NCBI RefSeq assembly: GCF_026711005.1 | Contig: NZ_JAPPVJ010000008.1 | Location: 62,001-126,000, forward strand | Length of the DNA: 64,000 nucleotides | Reading direction: 5' to 3' | From: Sphingobacterium sp. UT-1RO-CII-1 | Lineage (GTDB): Bacteria > Bacteroidota > Bacteroidia > Sphingobacteriales > Sphingobacteriaceae | Shown: piece by piece, positions 35,347-45,219 of the stretch | Layout of the letters: each line of letters begins with the position of its first letter | Numbering within the stretch: the stretch's first letter is position 1 | Position numbers and translations under genes: made by a program | Notes under the pieces: generated by a model | What the model was told of the DNA's origin: nothing | The model's database searches: none | The model's input: only the letters and a program-made list of their open reading frames with translations

Positions 35347-36360
35347 TTAGCGGATGAGACTTCTTTTATAGAGTTTTAATAATAGGTCTACCATACGGTT
35401 TGAATAACCATATTCGTTATCATACCAGCCAACTACTTTTACCAAACCTCCGACAATAGAAGTCAATTGCGAATCAAAAACGCAAGAATAACTATTGTTT
35501 ATTATATCAACAGATACAATAGGATCTTCCGTATAGAAGAGTATGTCCTTTAGTTGATTGCCTGCTGCTTCTTTAAAAGCTGCATTAATATCTTTTACTG
35601 TTGTTGCTTTGTGTAATGTACAAGTGAAATCTGTTAATGAACCGTTCAATACAGGGACACGAATCCCTGCTCCTCCTAATTTTCCTTCCAAGTGTGGAAA
35701 GACATTGGTGATTGCTTTTGCAGCACCTGTAGTTGTAGGGATAATGGATGAAGAAGCTGCCCTTGCTCTTCTGAGATCTCGGTGTGGGGCGTCGTGAAGA
35801 TTCTGATCACCTGTCATCGAATGCACCGTTGTAATATATCCGTCGTTGATACCCCAATTTTCGTCAAGTATTTTGACAAGAGGAGCAACATTATTGGTAG
35901 TACAGGAAGCATTTGAAAAAACCGGACTCGACCAGTCGAATTCTGCATCATTGATTCCTAATACTACGGTTGGAATATCTTTATCTGGTGAAGGGGCTGA
36001 GATGATCACTTGTTTAGCTCCTGCTTCCAAATGTTGGGAGGCAGAGTTTTCTGAAGTAAATAGGCCGGTAGATTCTACGACTATGTCAATCGACATTTGA
36101 TGCCAAGGTAATAAGCGTGGGCTACCTTCTTTTAGGACCTTGATTTTATGTCCTTGAATGTAGATATGTTCCGTATCATGATCCACCTTTAAAGGAAATG
36201 GACCATGCACAGAGTCGTATTTTAATAGATGCGCTAGTGTCGCTGTATCTGTTAAATCATTTATAGCGACAACTCGTATCTCTTTTTCTAAACTACGTCT
36301 ATAAATATTTCGCAAGGTATTTCTTCCTATCCTTCCGAAACCATTAATTGCTATTTGCAT
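35347..36360 (-). CDS. gap: Glyceraldehyde-3-phosphate dehydrogenase
   Basis: The 337-residue enzyme performs the NAD-dependent glycolytic oxidation of glyceraldehyde-3-phosphate. It has INGFGRIGRNTLRNIY, Asp35 in INDL (NAD preference), the catalytic Cys153 in SNASCTTNN, and the His region TTVHSMTGDQNLHDAPH. The SCTTNN form with a second N is that of Bacteroidota enzymes. Its start overlaps the stop of the upstream lipoprotein gene (TAATG). A second gap gene elsewhere is possible. Confidence 0.95.
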   Translation of the reverse strand: MQIAINGFGRIGRNTLRNIYRRSLEKEIRVVAINDLTDTATLAHLLKYDSVHGPFPLKVDHDTEHIYIQGHKIKVLKEGSPRLLPWHQMSIDIVVESTGLFTSENSASQHLEAGAKQVIISAPSPDKDIPTVVLGINDAEFDWSSPVFSNASCTTNNVAPLVKILDENWGINDGYITTVHSMTGDQNLHDAPHRDLRRARAASSSIIPTTTGAAKAITNVFPHLEGKLGGAGIRVPVLNGSLTDFTCTLHKATTVKDINAAFKEAAGNQLKDILFYTEDPIVSVDIINNSYSCVFDSQLTSIVGGLVKVVGWYDNEYGYSNRMVDLLLKLYKRSLIR

Positions 36361-36962
36361 TACTTGGTAAATTCAGCGATAACCTGATCGATAGGTTTAG
36401 CACCCTCCCAATTTGATTTTAATACTCCATCAGCACCATAGACATAATTTGCAGGGAACTGTTTTGGTATATGAAAATTTTGAATAAACTCTTGGTTTCT
36501 ATCGTATAAAACTTCCACATTCTTTTTACCGCTTAATTCCTTACCGAAGGTCTCCAAGAAAGAAGACATTAAAGCAGGATCATTCATAGAAACAAAATAA
36601 AGATTTACATCTTCGATTTTAGCATAGTTAGCTGCTAGATGTTTTGTTTCTTCTTGACAATGTCCGCAATTAGGATCAAATAAGATGAATGCGGTATTTC
36701 TATTTGGTGCAATATCGTTATTGGTAAAACCTATACCTGATTTTACTTTATAAAATTTAAATTGGGGAATAGAAGCTGCAGCGTCTTTAATATTTGGAAG
36801 AGGTCTTGCTTCTGTTTGTGCCGGAGCTGTTGCAGTAGGTGTATTCGGTTCGGCTTGTTGCACATTGGTTTGCGTTTCAACTTTATTGTTTGTCGACTCT
36901 GATTGACAAGAGCTTAGAGCTAAACAAGCTGATAATGTAATTCCCGTAAATAAATATTTCAT
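36360..36962 (-). CDS. Thioredoxin-like lipoprotein
   Basis: I chose ATG at 36962 because it opens a lipoprotein signal (MKYLFTGITLSACLALSSC) with lipobox LSSC; upstream in-frame ATGs would add 33 unlikely residues. The 200-residue protein then has a Thr/Pro/Gln-rich linker and a thioredoxin fold with redox pair CGHC in FDPNCGHCQEE. The later cis-proline region is PKQFPANYVYGADG. It is probably a periplasmic thiol reductase of the TlpA/AhpC-TSA type. Its stop overlaps the gap start. Confidence 0.82.
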   Translation of the reverse strand: MKYLFTGITLSACLALSSCQSESTNNKVETQTNVQQAEPNTPTATAPAQTEARPLPNIKDAAASIPQFKFYKVKSGIGFTNNDIAPNRNTAFILFDPNCGHCQEETKHLAANYAKIEDVNLYFVSMNDPALMSSFLETFGKELSGKKNVEVLYDRNQEFIQNFHIPKQFPANYVYGADGVLKSNWEGAKPIDQVIAEFTK

Positions 36963-37162
36963 GTGTATATAAATTGTGACTCTACATTTATTTGTCATAT
37001 GGAATGCTCGTTTGTGTATGTGTTTAAGAAAACAGGAGAATTCGATATGTTTATTAGTCAAATCTAATTAAAAATGATGGAAAGCTAGTGAGAAAATATT
37101 TAAATGATGCTAAAATGAAATTTCTAAAAAAACTGTAGTATATGTGAAAGGAGAGGAGCATT

Positions 37163-37196
37163 AAAAAAGGCTTTCAGAAAACTGAAAGCCTTTTTT
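37163..37196 (-). terminator. Terminator after secDF
   Basis: AAAAAAGGCTTTCAG and CTGAAAGCCTTTTTT form a perfect 15-bp stem around AAAA, 23 bases past the secDF stop. Confidence 0.9.
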
Positions 37197-37219
37197 AATA
37201 AATTATAACCTATTTCAAA

Positions 37220-40216
37220 TTATGGAGTAACCACTTTTGCTTTTTCAGCTTTTGGCTGTGCAAAAGTCTTTCCACGACCTAAGTCATATACAGACGGTGC
37301 TGCCATAAAGATAGAGGAGTATGTACCTACTATAATACCGATTAATATTGCAAAAGAGAATCCACGGATTACTTCACCACCAAAAATGAATAATACAGCT
37401 AGTACGAAAATAATCGTTAGCGATGTAATAATCGTACGGCTCAGTGTCGAGTTGATTGCTTGGTTAACAATACCACCGAAATCTTCTTTGTGCGCATTAG
37501 GCTTGTTTAAGTATTCTCTTAAGCGGTCAAATACAACAACTGTATCGTTCACCGAATAGGCGATTACTGTCAATATCGCTGCAACAAAATGCTGGTCAAT
37601 ATCTAATGAGAAAGGGACAATACCATCTAATAAAGAGAATAAACCCAATAAGATAATTGTATCGTGAATTGTTGATATTGCTGCACCAACAGAATATTGC
37701 CATTTATGGAAACGCACTAAGATATATCCCGCCATAATTAAAACTGAGAAAATACCTGCCCAAATAGCTCTTTCTTTAATATCTGTTGCTATTGATGGCC
37801 CTACTTTTTGCGACGACAGAATTTCGTGCTTATTGCCTGAAACTTTAGATAGTCCTTCATTTAGTTTATCTAACACTTGTTTGTCGGCGTCATCGCTTGT
37901 TTCGTCCACTAAGAATGTTGTTGTTACACGAACTTGGTTGCTCCCTCCAAATGTTTTCACTTCTGTGCTCGAACCAAAAGCAGCATCTAAGTTCTCTCTA
38001 ACTTCTTCTAAGTTTACTGCGTTTTCATAGGCAACAGTGAACGTACGGCCACCACGGAAATCAACACCTAAAGTAAAGCCTTTAGTCATGATAGAGCCTA
38101 TAGAAATTACACAAGCAATGATAGAAATAACGTAAAACATTTTACGTTTTTTAATAAACTGGAAGTTTGCATTTTGTAAAGTTTTTGCTGACCAAGGGAA
38201 TGAAACTGAAATTTTCATGTCCTTATCTAACATAAACTCAAAAATCAAACGAGAGATAAATATCGATGTAAATAGGGAGGTAGCAATACCTACCATTAAT
38301 GTCGTTGCAAAACCTAAGATTGGTCCGCTTCCGAAGAAGAATAATACCAGACCCACTAAGAAAGTAGTAATCTGTGAGTCTAAGATCGAAGGCATCGCAT
38401 TTTTATAACCATCTGCTATGGATTGGCGTGTAGATTTACCTAAAGCCATTTCTTCCCGTATACGTTCGTAAATCAGTACGTTTGCATCTACTGCAGTACC
38501 CATCGTCAAAACGATACCAGCAATACCCGGTAGGGTAAGAACAGCTCCTAGCGAAGCTAAAATACCCATTAAGAAGAATACGTTGAATATAACCGCAATA
38601 TTAGCTGCAAAACCCGCACGGTTATAGTAAGCGATCATGAATAACATAACCACGACAATGCCTATTACAGCTGAGTTTACACCTGCATCAATAGCTGCTT
38701 GCCCTAATGAAGGGCCTACAATTGCTTCTTCTACAATTTTAGCTGTAGTAGGTAAGCGACCCGCTTTTAAAACGTTGGCTAAATCTTTTGTATCTTCAAT
38801 AGTAAAGCTTCCTGATATAGAAGAGTTACCGTTAGGAATCTCTTCGTTTACTGAAGGTGCTGAATATACGACACCATCCAATACAATAGCAATTGCATCT
38901 CTGTTTTGAGCAGCTTGCGCTGTTATTTTACGCCATTGACGTGCACCTTCGGAGTTCATCTCCATCGAGACAACGGGACGATTTTGTTCATCAAAGTTAT
39001 CACGTGCGTCAGTGATAAATTCACCGGTCATTACAGCACCGTTTTCAGTGCCAGATGTTTTGATCGCATATAACGATAAGAAGTTTGGCGATCTATGCTC
39101 TGGTTTTACAGCCCATAAAAACTTAAGATTGCCTGGTATATTGCTTTTTACTTCCGGACGGCTCAGGTATTGATTCACACGGGCAGTGTCTTTTAGATTA
39201 GCAATACCAACCATTGCACCTGGAGATAGGCTAGGTTGTCCATTTTCCGACATATACGTTGATGGATTCAACACACTGAAAAGTGGATTGCTAGCTGCTA
39301 AATCATTTAAGTTTGTAGAAGCATCAGTTGTAGAATCTGATTTTGACGCACTTAAATTAGCTAATAAGTTTTCATCATTTTTACTGCTGTCTGCGGCAAC
39401 AACTGAAGTAGAATCTGTTGTTTTTGCGAGAGCTTCGGTCTTAATGCTGTTTGCTAAAATCGCGTTGATGTTTTCTAATAAAGGATAAACCTGGAAGTTA
39501 TCATGTGTTTCGTAGAACTCTAACTTGGCTGAACCCTGTAGAAGTTTACGAACACGGTCTTCGTCTGTAATACCCGGAAGTTCAATTAAGATACGGTTAG
39601 TACCTTGCTGGATCTGAATATTAGGAGAGGCTACGCCAAATTTATCAATACGTGTACGTAATACTTTGTATGAGTTTTGTATCGCATTGTCAGCTTCGCG
39701 GTTAAGAAAACTACGAAGTTCTCCTTCCGAACTAGTTGCCTGTATCAAGGAAGAGTTGTCTTTGTTTGCGAAAAAACTTGCTAGTGGAGTTGTTGCTCCC
39801 GAAGCTTTATATTCGTCAATAAACAGTTCAACTAAACCTTTATTAACAGATTTATTTTTTTCCAATGCACTTTCAAGCGCTCCATTGAATTTTTCATCTT
39901 TCGTATTGCCAGCTAAATTCTGGATCAATTCGTCTAGTGAAATTTCCATAGTGACGTTCATTCCGCCTTTAAGATCCAGTCCTAAAGCAAGTTCGTAAGC
40001 CTTAGCTTCACGATATGTAAATTTAGCAATTCCTAAATTATACACTTCTTCACCTGCCATGGAGTCTAAATACGCTTTCTCCTTAGTTATATCGCCCTGT
40101 GCGTACTTGGCGGCATCTCGTTCTACTTTACGTGTAACAAATGTGAACGATAGGGAATAGAGGCATGCTATTGACACCACTACTACCAAAAATTTAATCA
40201 GCCCTTTACTCTGCAT
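37220..40216 (-). CDS. secDF: Protein translocase subunit SecDF (fused)
   Basis: The 998-residue protein fuses SecD and SecF, which use the proton gradient to assist Sec export. It has the first transmembrane segment FLVVVVSIACLYSLSF, the SecD start GLDLKGGMNVTMEISL, and a large periplasmic part with a Ser/Asp-rich insert around 255-310. SecD helices follow with GIAGIVLTMGTAVDANVLIYERIREE. From about 690 SecF begins, including FTLGVDFRGGRTF and VIAYSVNDTVVVFDRLRE. The conserved D-x-N and D-R motifs are intact. A -7 element TACCTTTG lies 85 bases upstream. Confidence 0.96.
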   Translation of the reverse strand: MQSKGLIKFLVVVVSIACLYSLSFTFVTRKVERDAAKYAQGDITKEKAYLDSMAGEEVYNLGIAKFTYREAKAYELALGLDLKGGMNVTMEISLDELIQNLAGNTKDEKFNGALESALEKNKSVNKGLVELFIDEYKASGATTPLASFFANKDNSSLIQATSSEGELRSFLNREADNAIQNSYKVLRTRIDKFGVASPNIQIQQGTNRILIELPGITDEDRVRKLLQGSAKLEFYETHDNFQVYPLLENINAILANSIKTEALAKTTDSTSVVAADSSKNDENLLANLSASKSDSTTDASTNLNDLAASNPLFSVLNPSTYMSENGQPSLSPGAMVGIANLKDTARVNQYLSRPEVKSNIPGNLKFLWAVKPEHRSPNFLSLYAIKTSGTENGAVMTGEFITDARDNFDEQNRPVVSMEMNSEGARQWRKITAQAAQNRDAIAIVLDGVVYSAPSVNEEIPNGNSSISGSFTIEDTKDLANVLKAGRLPTTAKIVEEAIVGPSLGQAAIDAGVNSAVIGIVVVMLFMIAYYNRAGFAANIAVIFNVFFLMGILASLGAVLTLPGIAGIVLTMGTAVDANVLIYERIREEMALGKSTRQSIADGYKNAMPSILDSQITTFLVGLVLFFFGSGPILGFATTLMVGIATSLFTSIFISRLIFEFMLDKDMKISVSFPWSAKTLQNANFQFIKKRKMFYVISIIACVISIGSIMTKGFTLGVDFRGGRTFTVAYENAVNLEEVRENLDAAFGSSTEVKTFGGSNQVRVTTTFLVDETSDDADKQVLDKLNEGLSKVSGNKHEILSSQKVGPSIATDIKERAIWAGIFSVLIMAGYILVRFHKWQYSVGAAISTIHDTIILLGLFSLLDGIVPFSLDIDQHFVAAILTVIAYSVNDTVVVFDRLREYLNKPNAHKEDFGGIVNQAINSTLSRTIITSLTIIFVLAVLFIFGGEVIRGFSFAILIGIIVGTYSSIFMAAPSVYDLGRGKTFAQPKAEKAKVVTP

Positions 40217-40300
40217 TGTCTGTAATTCGTGTATTTAATATGATATAGTTTATATAATTTATTTCTCGATTTAACGCAATTAATACTTAGCCAAGAACCG

Positions 40301-40308
40301 CAAAGGTA
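40301..40308 (-). promoter_or_regulatory. -7 element of secDF
   Basis: On the minus strand TACCTTTG matches TAnnTTTG, 84 bases before the ATG. No TTG at ideal spacing was seen. Confidence 0.5.
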
Positions 40309-40507
40309 TGAATTTTTTGTAGAAAGAAAAGATTATTTGGCATATATCCAAATAAATATTTATAGGGAAAATGCGATTAAATGCCGTGATAAAGCGGTAT
40401 ATGCTGTAATCGTGTATTGAGAAGGTTTCTAGTTTTCCTATTACGACAGGAAAACCTGTTCAGGTATGATGTATTAGGATGGTACAGATTCTAATGTTCC
40501 GTAATGC

Positions 40508-40544
40508 TAAAACGGTAGATTATACTTGATAATCTACCGTTTTA
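40508..40544 (-). terminator. Terminator after the outer-membrane protein gene
   Basis: TAAAACGGTAGATTAT and ATAATCTACCGTTTTA form a perfect 16-bp stem around ACTTG, 31 bases past the stop. Confidence 0.88.
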
Positions 40545-40575
40545 ATGTGTTAAGCAGTAATGCTTTTATATGTTA

Positions 40576-41055
40576 TTAGTTTAATACATACTTTAGCCCT
40601 AAACTGAAACGACCACCTTTAAAGTTACTGTCATTTGTCAAGTTCCACCAAGGTTTCCAGTCGAAATGTACACCTAATGGTAATGTACTTATTTTATATT
40701 CTAATCCTGCTGCAGGTCTGATTGCAAAATATGTTTTATCTTTTGGTCCTTGATCCACAAAAGCAAGTTGAGGACCAATACCTACAAACCAATTTAAGCC
40801 TTGAGCATTAGGAACAGGTCTGTTATACGAATAATCTACTCCAATAACTGTGTGGTTGTCTCCAAAAAGTACTTGTGCATTACCAGCATTATTACCATTA
40901 AAAGCATGTTTTATTTGTGGACCCCATAAGGTTGGACCTGTACCCATATCAAAGGCTAAACCTATTGCTGTTTTGTAAGGTGCTTGTGCTTGTGTTTTTT
41001 CAACACCTATAGTGAAAAGGGCCGCAGCTAGGATAGGTAAAAATAATTTTTTCAT
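40576..41055 (-). CDS. Small outer-membrane beta-barrel protein
   Basis: The 159-residue protein has a signal peptide (LFLPILAAALFTIGVEKTQAQA). The mature part has amphipathic strands (TAIGLAFDMGTG, HTVIGVDYSY, NWFVGIGPQLAFV, RFSLGLKYVLN) that suggest an eight-stranded barrel. Polar turns rich in Asn and Gly separate them. No enzyme motif is seen and the function is unknown. It is monocistronic and read away from guaB. Confidence 0.75.
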   Translation of the reverse strand: MKKLFLPILAAALFTIGVEKTQAQAPYKTAIGLAFDMGTGPTLWGPQIKHAFNGNNAGNAQVLFGDNHTVIGVDYSYNRPVPNAQGLNWFVGIGPQLAFVDQGPKDKTYFAIRPAAGLEYKISTLPLGVHFDWKPWWNLTNDSNFKGGRFSLGLKYVLN

Positions 41056-41264
41056 GTTTGTTTTTTTATTATGTTCATTATATTACTGTACTATAGCAAT
41101 ATCGGATGTCTTAAATCTAGTATATGAAAGCAAAAGTTTAGTTCAATACTTCGAATTTTAATTTCATCTATTGTATAGAATCGACATCTCGAGCAAATAG
41201 TTTGCCAAATATAAGCATACTGTTGATTTATTATTCATTTTCCGGGATAAAAAAGAATAACCTT

Positions 41265-41295
41265 TTTGAAAATTGTAGAGAATTTTGTACTTTTG
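41265..41295 (+). promoter_or_regulatory. guaB promoter
   Basis: TTTG (41265-41268), 19 bases, TACTTTTG (41288-41295) is a full Bacteroidota consensus, 35 bases before the chosen guaB ATG. This supports the downstream start. Confidence 0.85.
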
Positions 41296-41330
41296 TCTCG
41301 CATAAAGAAACTTCAAAGATATTTCGCCAT

Positions 41331-42806
41331 ATGCAATTAGATCCACAAAAATTTGTAGCTGAAGGTTTAACATACGATGATGTATTGTTAATACCAGCTT
41401 ACTCGGAAATCTTACCTCGTGATGTTGATACGAGCACTCGATTAACAAAGAAAATCAGATTAAATATACCCTTAGTTTCTGCGGCAATGGATACAGTAAC
41501 CGGAGCCGATTTAGCTATTGCTATTGCACAGGCGGGTGGTATAGGAATGTTGCATAAAAATATGTCTATCGAAGCTCAGGCGGCAGAAGTACGTAAAGTT
41601 AAACGTTCTGAAAGCGGAATGATCCAAGATCCTGTTACTTTATTAGAGAACGCTACAGTTGGCGATGCTTTCAAGATAATGAAAGAACATAAAATCGGCG
41701 GAATTCCGATTACAGCTGTTGACGGGCGTTTAGTAGGTATTGTCACCAATCGTGATCTTCGTTTTCAGAAGGATATGAGCAAGCCTATTAATGAGCTGAT
41801 GACGAAAACTAATCTAGTTGTTGCTCCTGAAGGTACTAATTTAATACAGGCAGAAGAGATACTACAGAATCAAAAAATAGAGAAGTTGCCTGTAGTTGAT
41901 AGTGCCGGATACTTGAAAGGGCTAATTACTTTTAAAGATATTCAAAAATATAGACACTATCCTAACGCTGCAAAAGACGAGCATGGGCGTCTTCTAGTAG
42001 GCGCTGCTGTTGGTGTTACGGCCGACACTTTGGAGCGTGTAGAAGCTTTAGTTGCAGCTGGTGTGGATGTGGTAACGATAGATACAGCACATGGACATTC
42101 AAAAGGAGTGGTTGATAAGTTGAAACAAGTAAAAACAGCTTTTCCCGAACTTCAGGTAGTTGTTGGTAATATTGCAACAGGTGCTGCAGCCAAACATTTA
42201 GCAGATGCCGGAGCTGATGCTGTTAAGGTAGGTATAGGGCCTGGATCTATTTGTACTACTCGTATTATAGCAGGGGTTGGCGTGCCACAGCTTTATGCGG
42301 TTTATGAAGTTGCAAAAGCACTTAAAGGAACTGGCGTGCCTCTAATTGCAGATGGTGGTATTAAACAGACGGGGGACATCGCAAAAGCGATAGCTGCAGG
42401 TGCAGATACGGTTATGGCCGGATCTTTATTTGCAGGTGTTGAGGAAGCGCCCGGCGAAACGATCATCTATGAAGGACGTAAGTTTAAATCATACCGTGGG
42501 ATGGGCTCTTTAGAAGCCATGCAAAAAGGTTCTAAAGATCGTTACTTTCAGGATGTTGAAGATGATATTAAAAAATTAGTACCCGAAGGTATTGTTGGAC
42601 GCGTACCTTATAAAGGGACATTGGCTGAGGTTGTATATCAGTATGTGGGTGGCCTGAAGGCATCCATGGGCTATTGTGGTGCGGCAACAATAGAGCGTTT
42701 AAAAGAAGCGCAATTTGTACGGATTACTGGAGCTGGTTTACGGGAGTCACATCCACATAATATTTCCATTACGAAAGAAGCACCCAATTACAATAGTAGA
42801 GGTTAA
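41331..42806 (+). CDS. guaB: Inosine-5'-monophosphate dehydrogenase
   Basis: GuaB oxidises IMP to XMP, the first step of guanine nucleotide synthesis, with NAD. I chose ATG at 41331 (491 residues) because the longer frame from 41202 would include the promoter itself. The start MQLDPQKFVAEGLTYDDVLLIPAYS is typical. Two CBS domains lie at about 95-210 (MIQDPVTLLENATVGDAFKIM, and EKLPVVD). The catalytic Cys308 is in GPGSICTTRIIAG. The flap RGMGSLEAMQKGSKDRYFQ follows. It is read before the bTHX gene. Confidence 0.96.
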   Translation: MQLDPQKFVAEGLTYDDVLLIPAYSEILPRDVDTSTRLTKKIRLNIPLVSAAMDTVTGADLAIAIAQAGGIGMLHKNMSIEAQAAEVRKVKRSESGMIQDPVTLLENATVGDAFKIMKEHKIGGIPITAVDGRLVGIVTNRDLRFQKDMSKPINELMTKTNLVVAPEGTNLIQAEEILQNQKIEKLPVVDSAGYLKGLITFKDIQKYRHYPNAAKDEHGRLLVGAAVGVTADTLERVEALVAAGVDVVTIDTAHGHSKGVVDKLKQVKTAFPELQVVVGNIATGAAAKHLADAGADAVKVGIGPGSICTTRIIAGVGVPQLYAVYEVAKALKGTGVPLIADGGIKQTGDIAKAIAAGADTVMAGSLFAGVEEAPGETIIYEGRKFKSYRGMGSLEAMQKGSKDRYFQDVEDDIKKLVPEGIVGRVPYKGTLAEVVYQYVGGLKASMGYCGAATIERLKEAQFVRITGAGLRESHPHNISITKEAPNYNSRG

Positions 42807-42907
42807 TTAATAGGCCTTGCGTTTAAAGGAGAGGGTTTGAATAATTATTCTTTTTTTGTTATATTGCTGATTCAAAGTTCAATAATAAACAAAAAAAATA
42901 TTTCAAT

Positions 42908-43033
42908 ATGGGAAAAGGGGATAAAAAGACACGTAAAGGCAAGATTTTTTTAGGTTCGCATGGCAAAAAGAGGCCAAAAAATGGACCGAGAAAAACAAAT
43001 CTAAAAAAAGAAGAAGTAAAAGAGGGAGCATAA
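42908..43033 (+). CDS. Ribosomal small subunit protein bTHX
   Basis: This 41-residue, very basic ORF begins MGKGDKKTRKGKIFLGSHGK and ends KEEVKEGA. It matches the bTHX (Thx) family of 30S proteins, in which MGKGD, the KxGKI core and a short glycine-basic segment are diagnostic. It stabilises the head of the 30S subunit. It lies 101 bases after guaB and ends inside a terminator hairpin. Confidence 0.9.
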   Translation: MGKGDKKTRKGKIFLGSHGKKRPKNGPRKTNLKKEEVKEGA

Positions 43034-43046
43034 GCTCCCTTTTTTT
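43023..43046 (+). terminator. Terminator overlapping the bTHX stop
   Basis: AGGGAGC and GCTCCCT form a 7-bp stem around ATAA, which contains the stop codon, followed by seven T. Confidence 0.85.
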
Positions 43047-43218
43047 GGCTTATGTAAAACCTGTCGTTGAATAAATTTTAAGAAAAAAGGAGAAACAGGC
43101 TTTACTATTATTAAAGCTAATATATTTAGCTTTTGGTTTGTTTTTTATTGAATCAAAAACTACCTTTATTAAAAATTGGCAAAGGCCGTATTATTTAAAT
43201 AAATTAAAAAGTAAAGGT

Positions 43219-43677
43219 ATGATAAAAGGTTTTAAGCTTATCGGTATAGAAGTGCGGACAACAAATCTAAATAATCAGGCAGCGAACGACTTAGGCAACC
43301 TTTGGGCCAAGTTTTTAAGTGAAAATTTATTAGAATGTATTCCTAATAAACTTTCTGATGAAATTCTGGCTATTTATACAGATTATGAGAGCGATTACAA
43401 GGGCGCTTATGCAGCTATTTTGGGCGTGCGTGTTTCTAGTCTTGCGCTAGTCCCGGAAGGATTGATTGGGCGGGAGTTTCCACAAGATAATTTCTTGAAA
43501 TTTACAGCAAAAGGAGTAATGCCCAATGCAGTGGTGGAAAGTTGGATTCATATTTGGGAGCAGGATAAAGAATTAAATAGAAAATATAGCTATGATTTTG
43601 AACTGTATGGAGAGCGGTCCCAGCAAGGGGACAGTTCAGAAGTAGATATTTATATTGCTACATTACCCTTTTCCTAA
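43219..43677 (+). CDS. GyrI-like effector-binding domain protein
   Basis: The 152-residue protein begins at ATG 43219 after AAAGG; an upstream ATG at 43138 would add 27 Lys- and Tyr-rich residues and is less likely. It carries KLIGIEVRTTN, DYESDYKGAYAAILGVRV and the closing FELYGERSQQGDSSEVDIYIATLP, the fold of AraC effector-binding/GyrI-like domains. Stand-alone members bind small molecules or gyrase. It has no DNA-binding part. Function here is unknown. Confidence 0.75.
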   Translation: MIKGFKLIGIEVRTTNLNNQAANDLGNLWAKFLSENLLECIPNKLSDEILAIYTDYESDYKGAYAAILGVRVSSLALVPEGLIGREFPQDNFLKFTAKGVMPNAVVESWIHIWEQDKELNRKYSYDFELYGERSQQGDSSEVDIYIATLPFS

Positions 43678-43727
43678 ACTTTGTTAGTTGCAACAGTCAT
43701 TAGGTTAAAAAATCAATCTTAACATAT

Positions 43728-45158
43728 TTATACAATTGGTTTATTGATCAATGCCTTAGCAAGGCTACCAAGCTCTTTTAATTTTAACTCTAGCTTGTCA
43801 TTCCATGGTAAGCCTATACAAAGGCGCATACAATTGTCAAATTGATTTTGCAGCGTAAATATTCTACCTGGCGATATACTGATTTTTCTTTTAAGTGCAT
43901 AATCGTAAAGTACCCTCGTATCTATTTCTCCAACAAACTCTACCCAAAGCGATAAGCCTCCCTGTGGACGACTTATTTTAGTACCTGCTGGAAAGTATAG
44001 TGCTATAGCTTCACTATATTTTTGATAGTTATTTTGCAAAGTTTTACGCAGATATCGCAGGTGTTTTTCGTACTTACCGGTCATTAAAAAATTACCTACA
44101 GCTTCGTTAATAATTGAAGTCGATGATAGGGAGTGTATAAGTTTTAGTTTAAGTATTTCTTTTTTGTATTTTCCTGGGGCTATCCAACCTACACGATATC
44201 CGGGGGCCAATGTTTTTGATATAGAGCCGCACCATAAGACATTTCCTTCGGTGTCGAATGATTTGCAGCATTTTGGCCGTTTAGTATCAAAATACAGTTC
44301 GCCATAGGTATCGTCTTCTATTAACGGAATGTTATTCTTTGCTAATAGTCCAACGAATTGCTGCTTCTTCTCATCAGGCATACAATACCCCAAAGGGGTG
44401 TTAAAGTTAGGAACTAATATGCAGGTATCTATTTGATGAATAACTTTTTTAAAAGCCACAATATCTAGGCCTGTTATTGGATGAGTTGCCAGTTCTAAAA
44501 CCCGTAAGCCTAAACTAGTCGCCAGCTGGAGAATACCGGGGTAGGACGGGCTTTCGATACCAATAGTATCTCCGGGTTTCGTTACCGCCATTAAACATAG
44601 TGTTAAAGCATGCATGCAGCCACTTGTTGTAATTATTTCATTATCTGTAAGATTTCCTTCCCATGTTAAAGATCGTGCTGCGATCATTCTTCGCAGCTTA
44701 AGATTGCCTTGTATTGGCTCGTATTCGGTACCTCCGTCATGTAAACTTTTTGTAGCCCGTATAATTTCTTTCTTTAGTTTAGATAAAGGCAATAGATTTC
44801 CTGAAGGCACACCGAGAGAGAATAAGGTTAAATCTTCACGCCCCATGGTTGAATATACAGCATTCATTAATTCGTCGGGCTCTTTATTATTTGCAATAGG
44901 TACGGGTTGGCTTGCTGTAGGCAACGGTAATTTAAATGAGGTCAGTGAACTCACAAAGTAGCCTGATTTAGGTTTGGAGTGTACGAGAGATTGCGATTCC
45001 AATTCGAGAAAAACTCTTTTTGCAGTATTGATACTTATACCATGTTCTTTGCTAAGGTTTCGTATAGATATAAGTTTTTCACCAGTTTTCAGTACGCCCG
45101 ATTTTATTTTATCAGCTATATTATCTGCGAATTCGTTGTATAGAAAGTCTTTCTTCAT
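43728..45158 (-). CDS. MocR-type GntR/aminotransferase regulator
   Basis: The 476-residue protein fuses a GntR winged helix (ISIRNLSKEHGISINTAKRVFLELESQSLVHSK at about 35-70) to a fold-type I aminotransferase domain, with PLP lysine in SISKTLAPGYRVGW. MocR proteins bind PLP or amino compounds and control genes for vitamin B6, amino acids or transport. I chose ATG at 45158; a TTG upstream would add five residues. It diverges from the EamA transporter, which is its likely target. Confidence 0.92.
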   Translation of the reverse strand: MKKDFLYNEFADNIADKIKSGVLKTGEKLISIRNLSKEHGISINTAKRVFLELESQSLVHSKPKSGYFVSSLTSFKLPLPTASQPVPIANNKEPDELMNAVYSTMGREDLTLFSLGVPSGNLLPLSKLKKEIIRATKSLHDGGTEYEPIQGNLKLRRMIAARSLTWEGNLTDNEIITTSGCMHALTLCLMAVTKPGDTIGIESPSYPGILQLATSLGLRVLELATHPITGLDIVAFKKVIHQIDTCILVPNFNTPLGYCMPDEKKQQFVGLLAKNNIPLIEDDTYGELYFDTKRPKCCKSFDTEGNVLWCGSISKTLAPGYRVGWIAPGKYKKEILKLKLIHSLSSTSIINEAVGNFLMTGKYEKHLRYLRKTLQNNYQKYSEAIALYFPAGTKISRPQGGLSLWVEFVGEIDTRVLYDYALKRKISISPGRIFTLQNQFDNCMRLCIGLPWNDKLELKLKELGSLAKALINKPIV

Positions 45159-45179
45159 GATCAGTTCATACAAATATAT

Positions 45180-45219
45180 CTGTGTCCATCTAAATTGCCA
45201 AAACTGTGACTGTATTCAT
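45180..45219. promoter_or_regulatory. Direct repeats between MocR and EamA genes
   Basis: CTGTGTCCAT (45180-45189) and CTGTATTCAT (45210-45219) match at 8 of 10 bases, 30 bases apart, about three helical turns. MocR regulators such as GabR bind directly repeated sites of this layout. Confidence 0.4.

Larger units (their letters stand above)
40217..40575. other. Gene-free stretch upstream of secDF
   Basis: These 359 bases hold the secDF promoter (-7 TACCTTTG at 40301-40308), a weak inverted repeat GTTTTCCT/AGGAAAAC at 40432-40455, and the terminator at 40508-40544. I see no ORF. Confidence 0.5.

Noticed and set aside
40432..40455. Inverted repeat GTTTTCCT/AGGAAAAC as an operator or RNA
   Set aside because: Only eight bases per arm, with no conserved partner site and no nearby promoter element.
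41202..41330. N-terminal extension of guaB
   Set aside because: The extension would contain the -33/-7 promoter; the downstream ATG gives a normal IMP dehydrogenase start.
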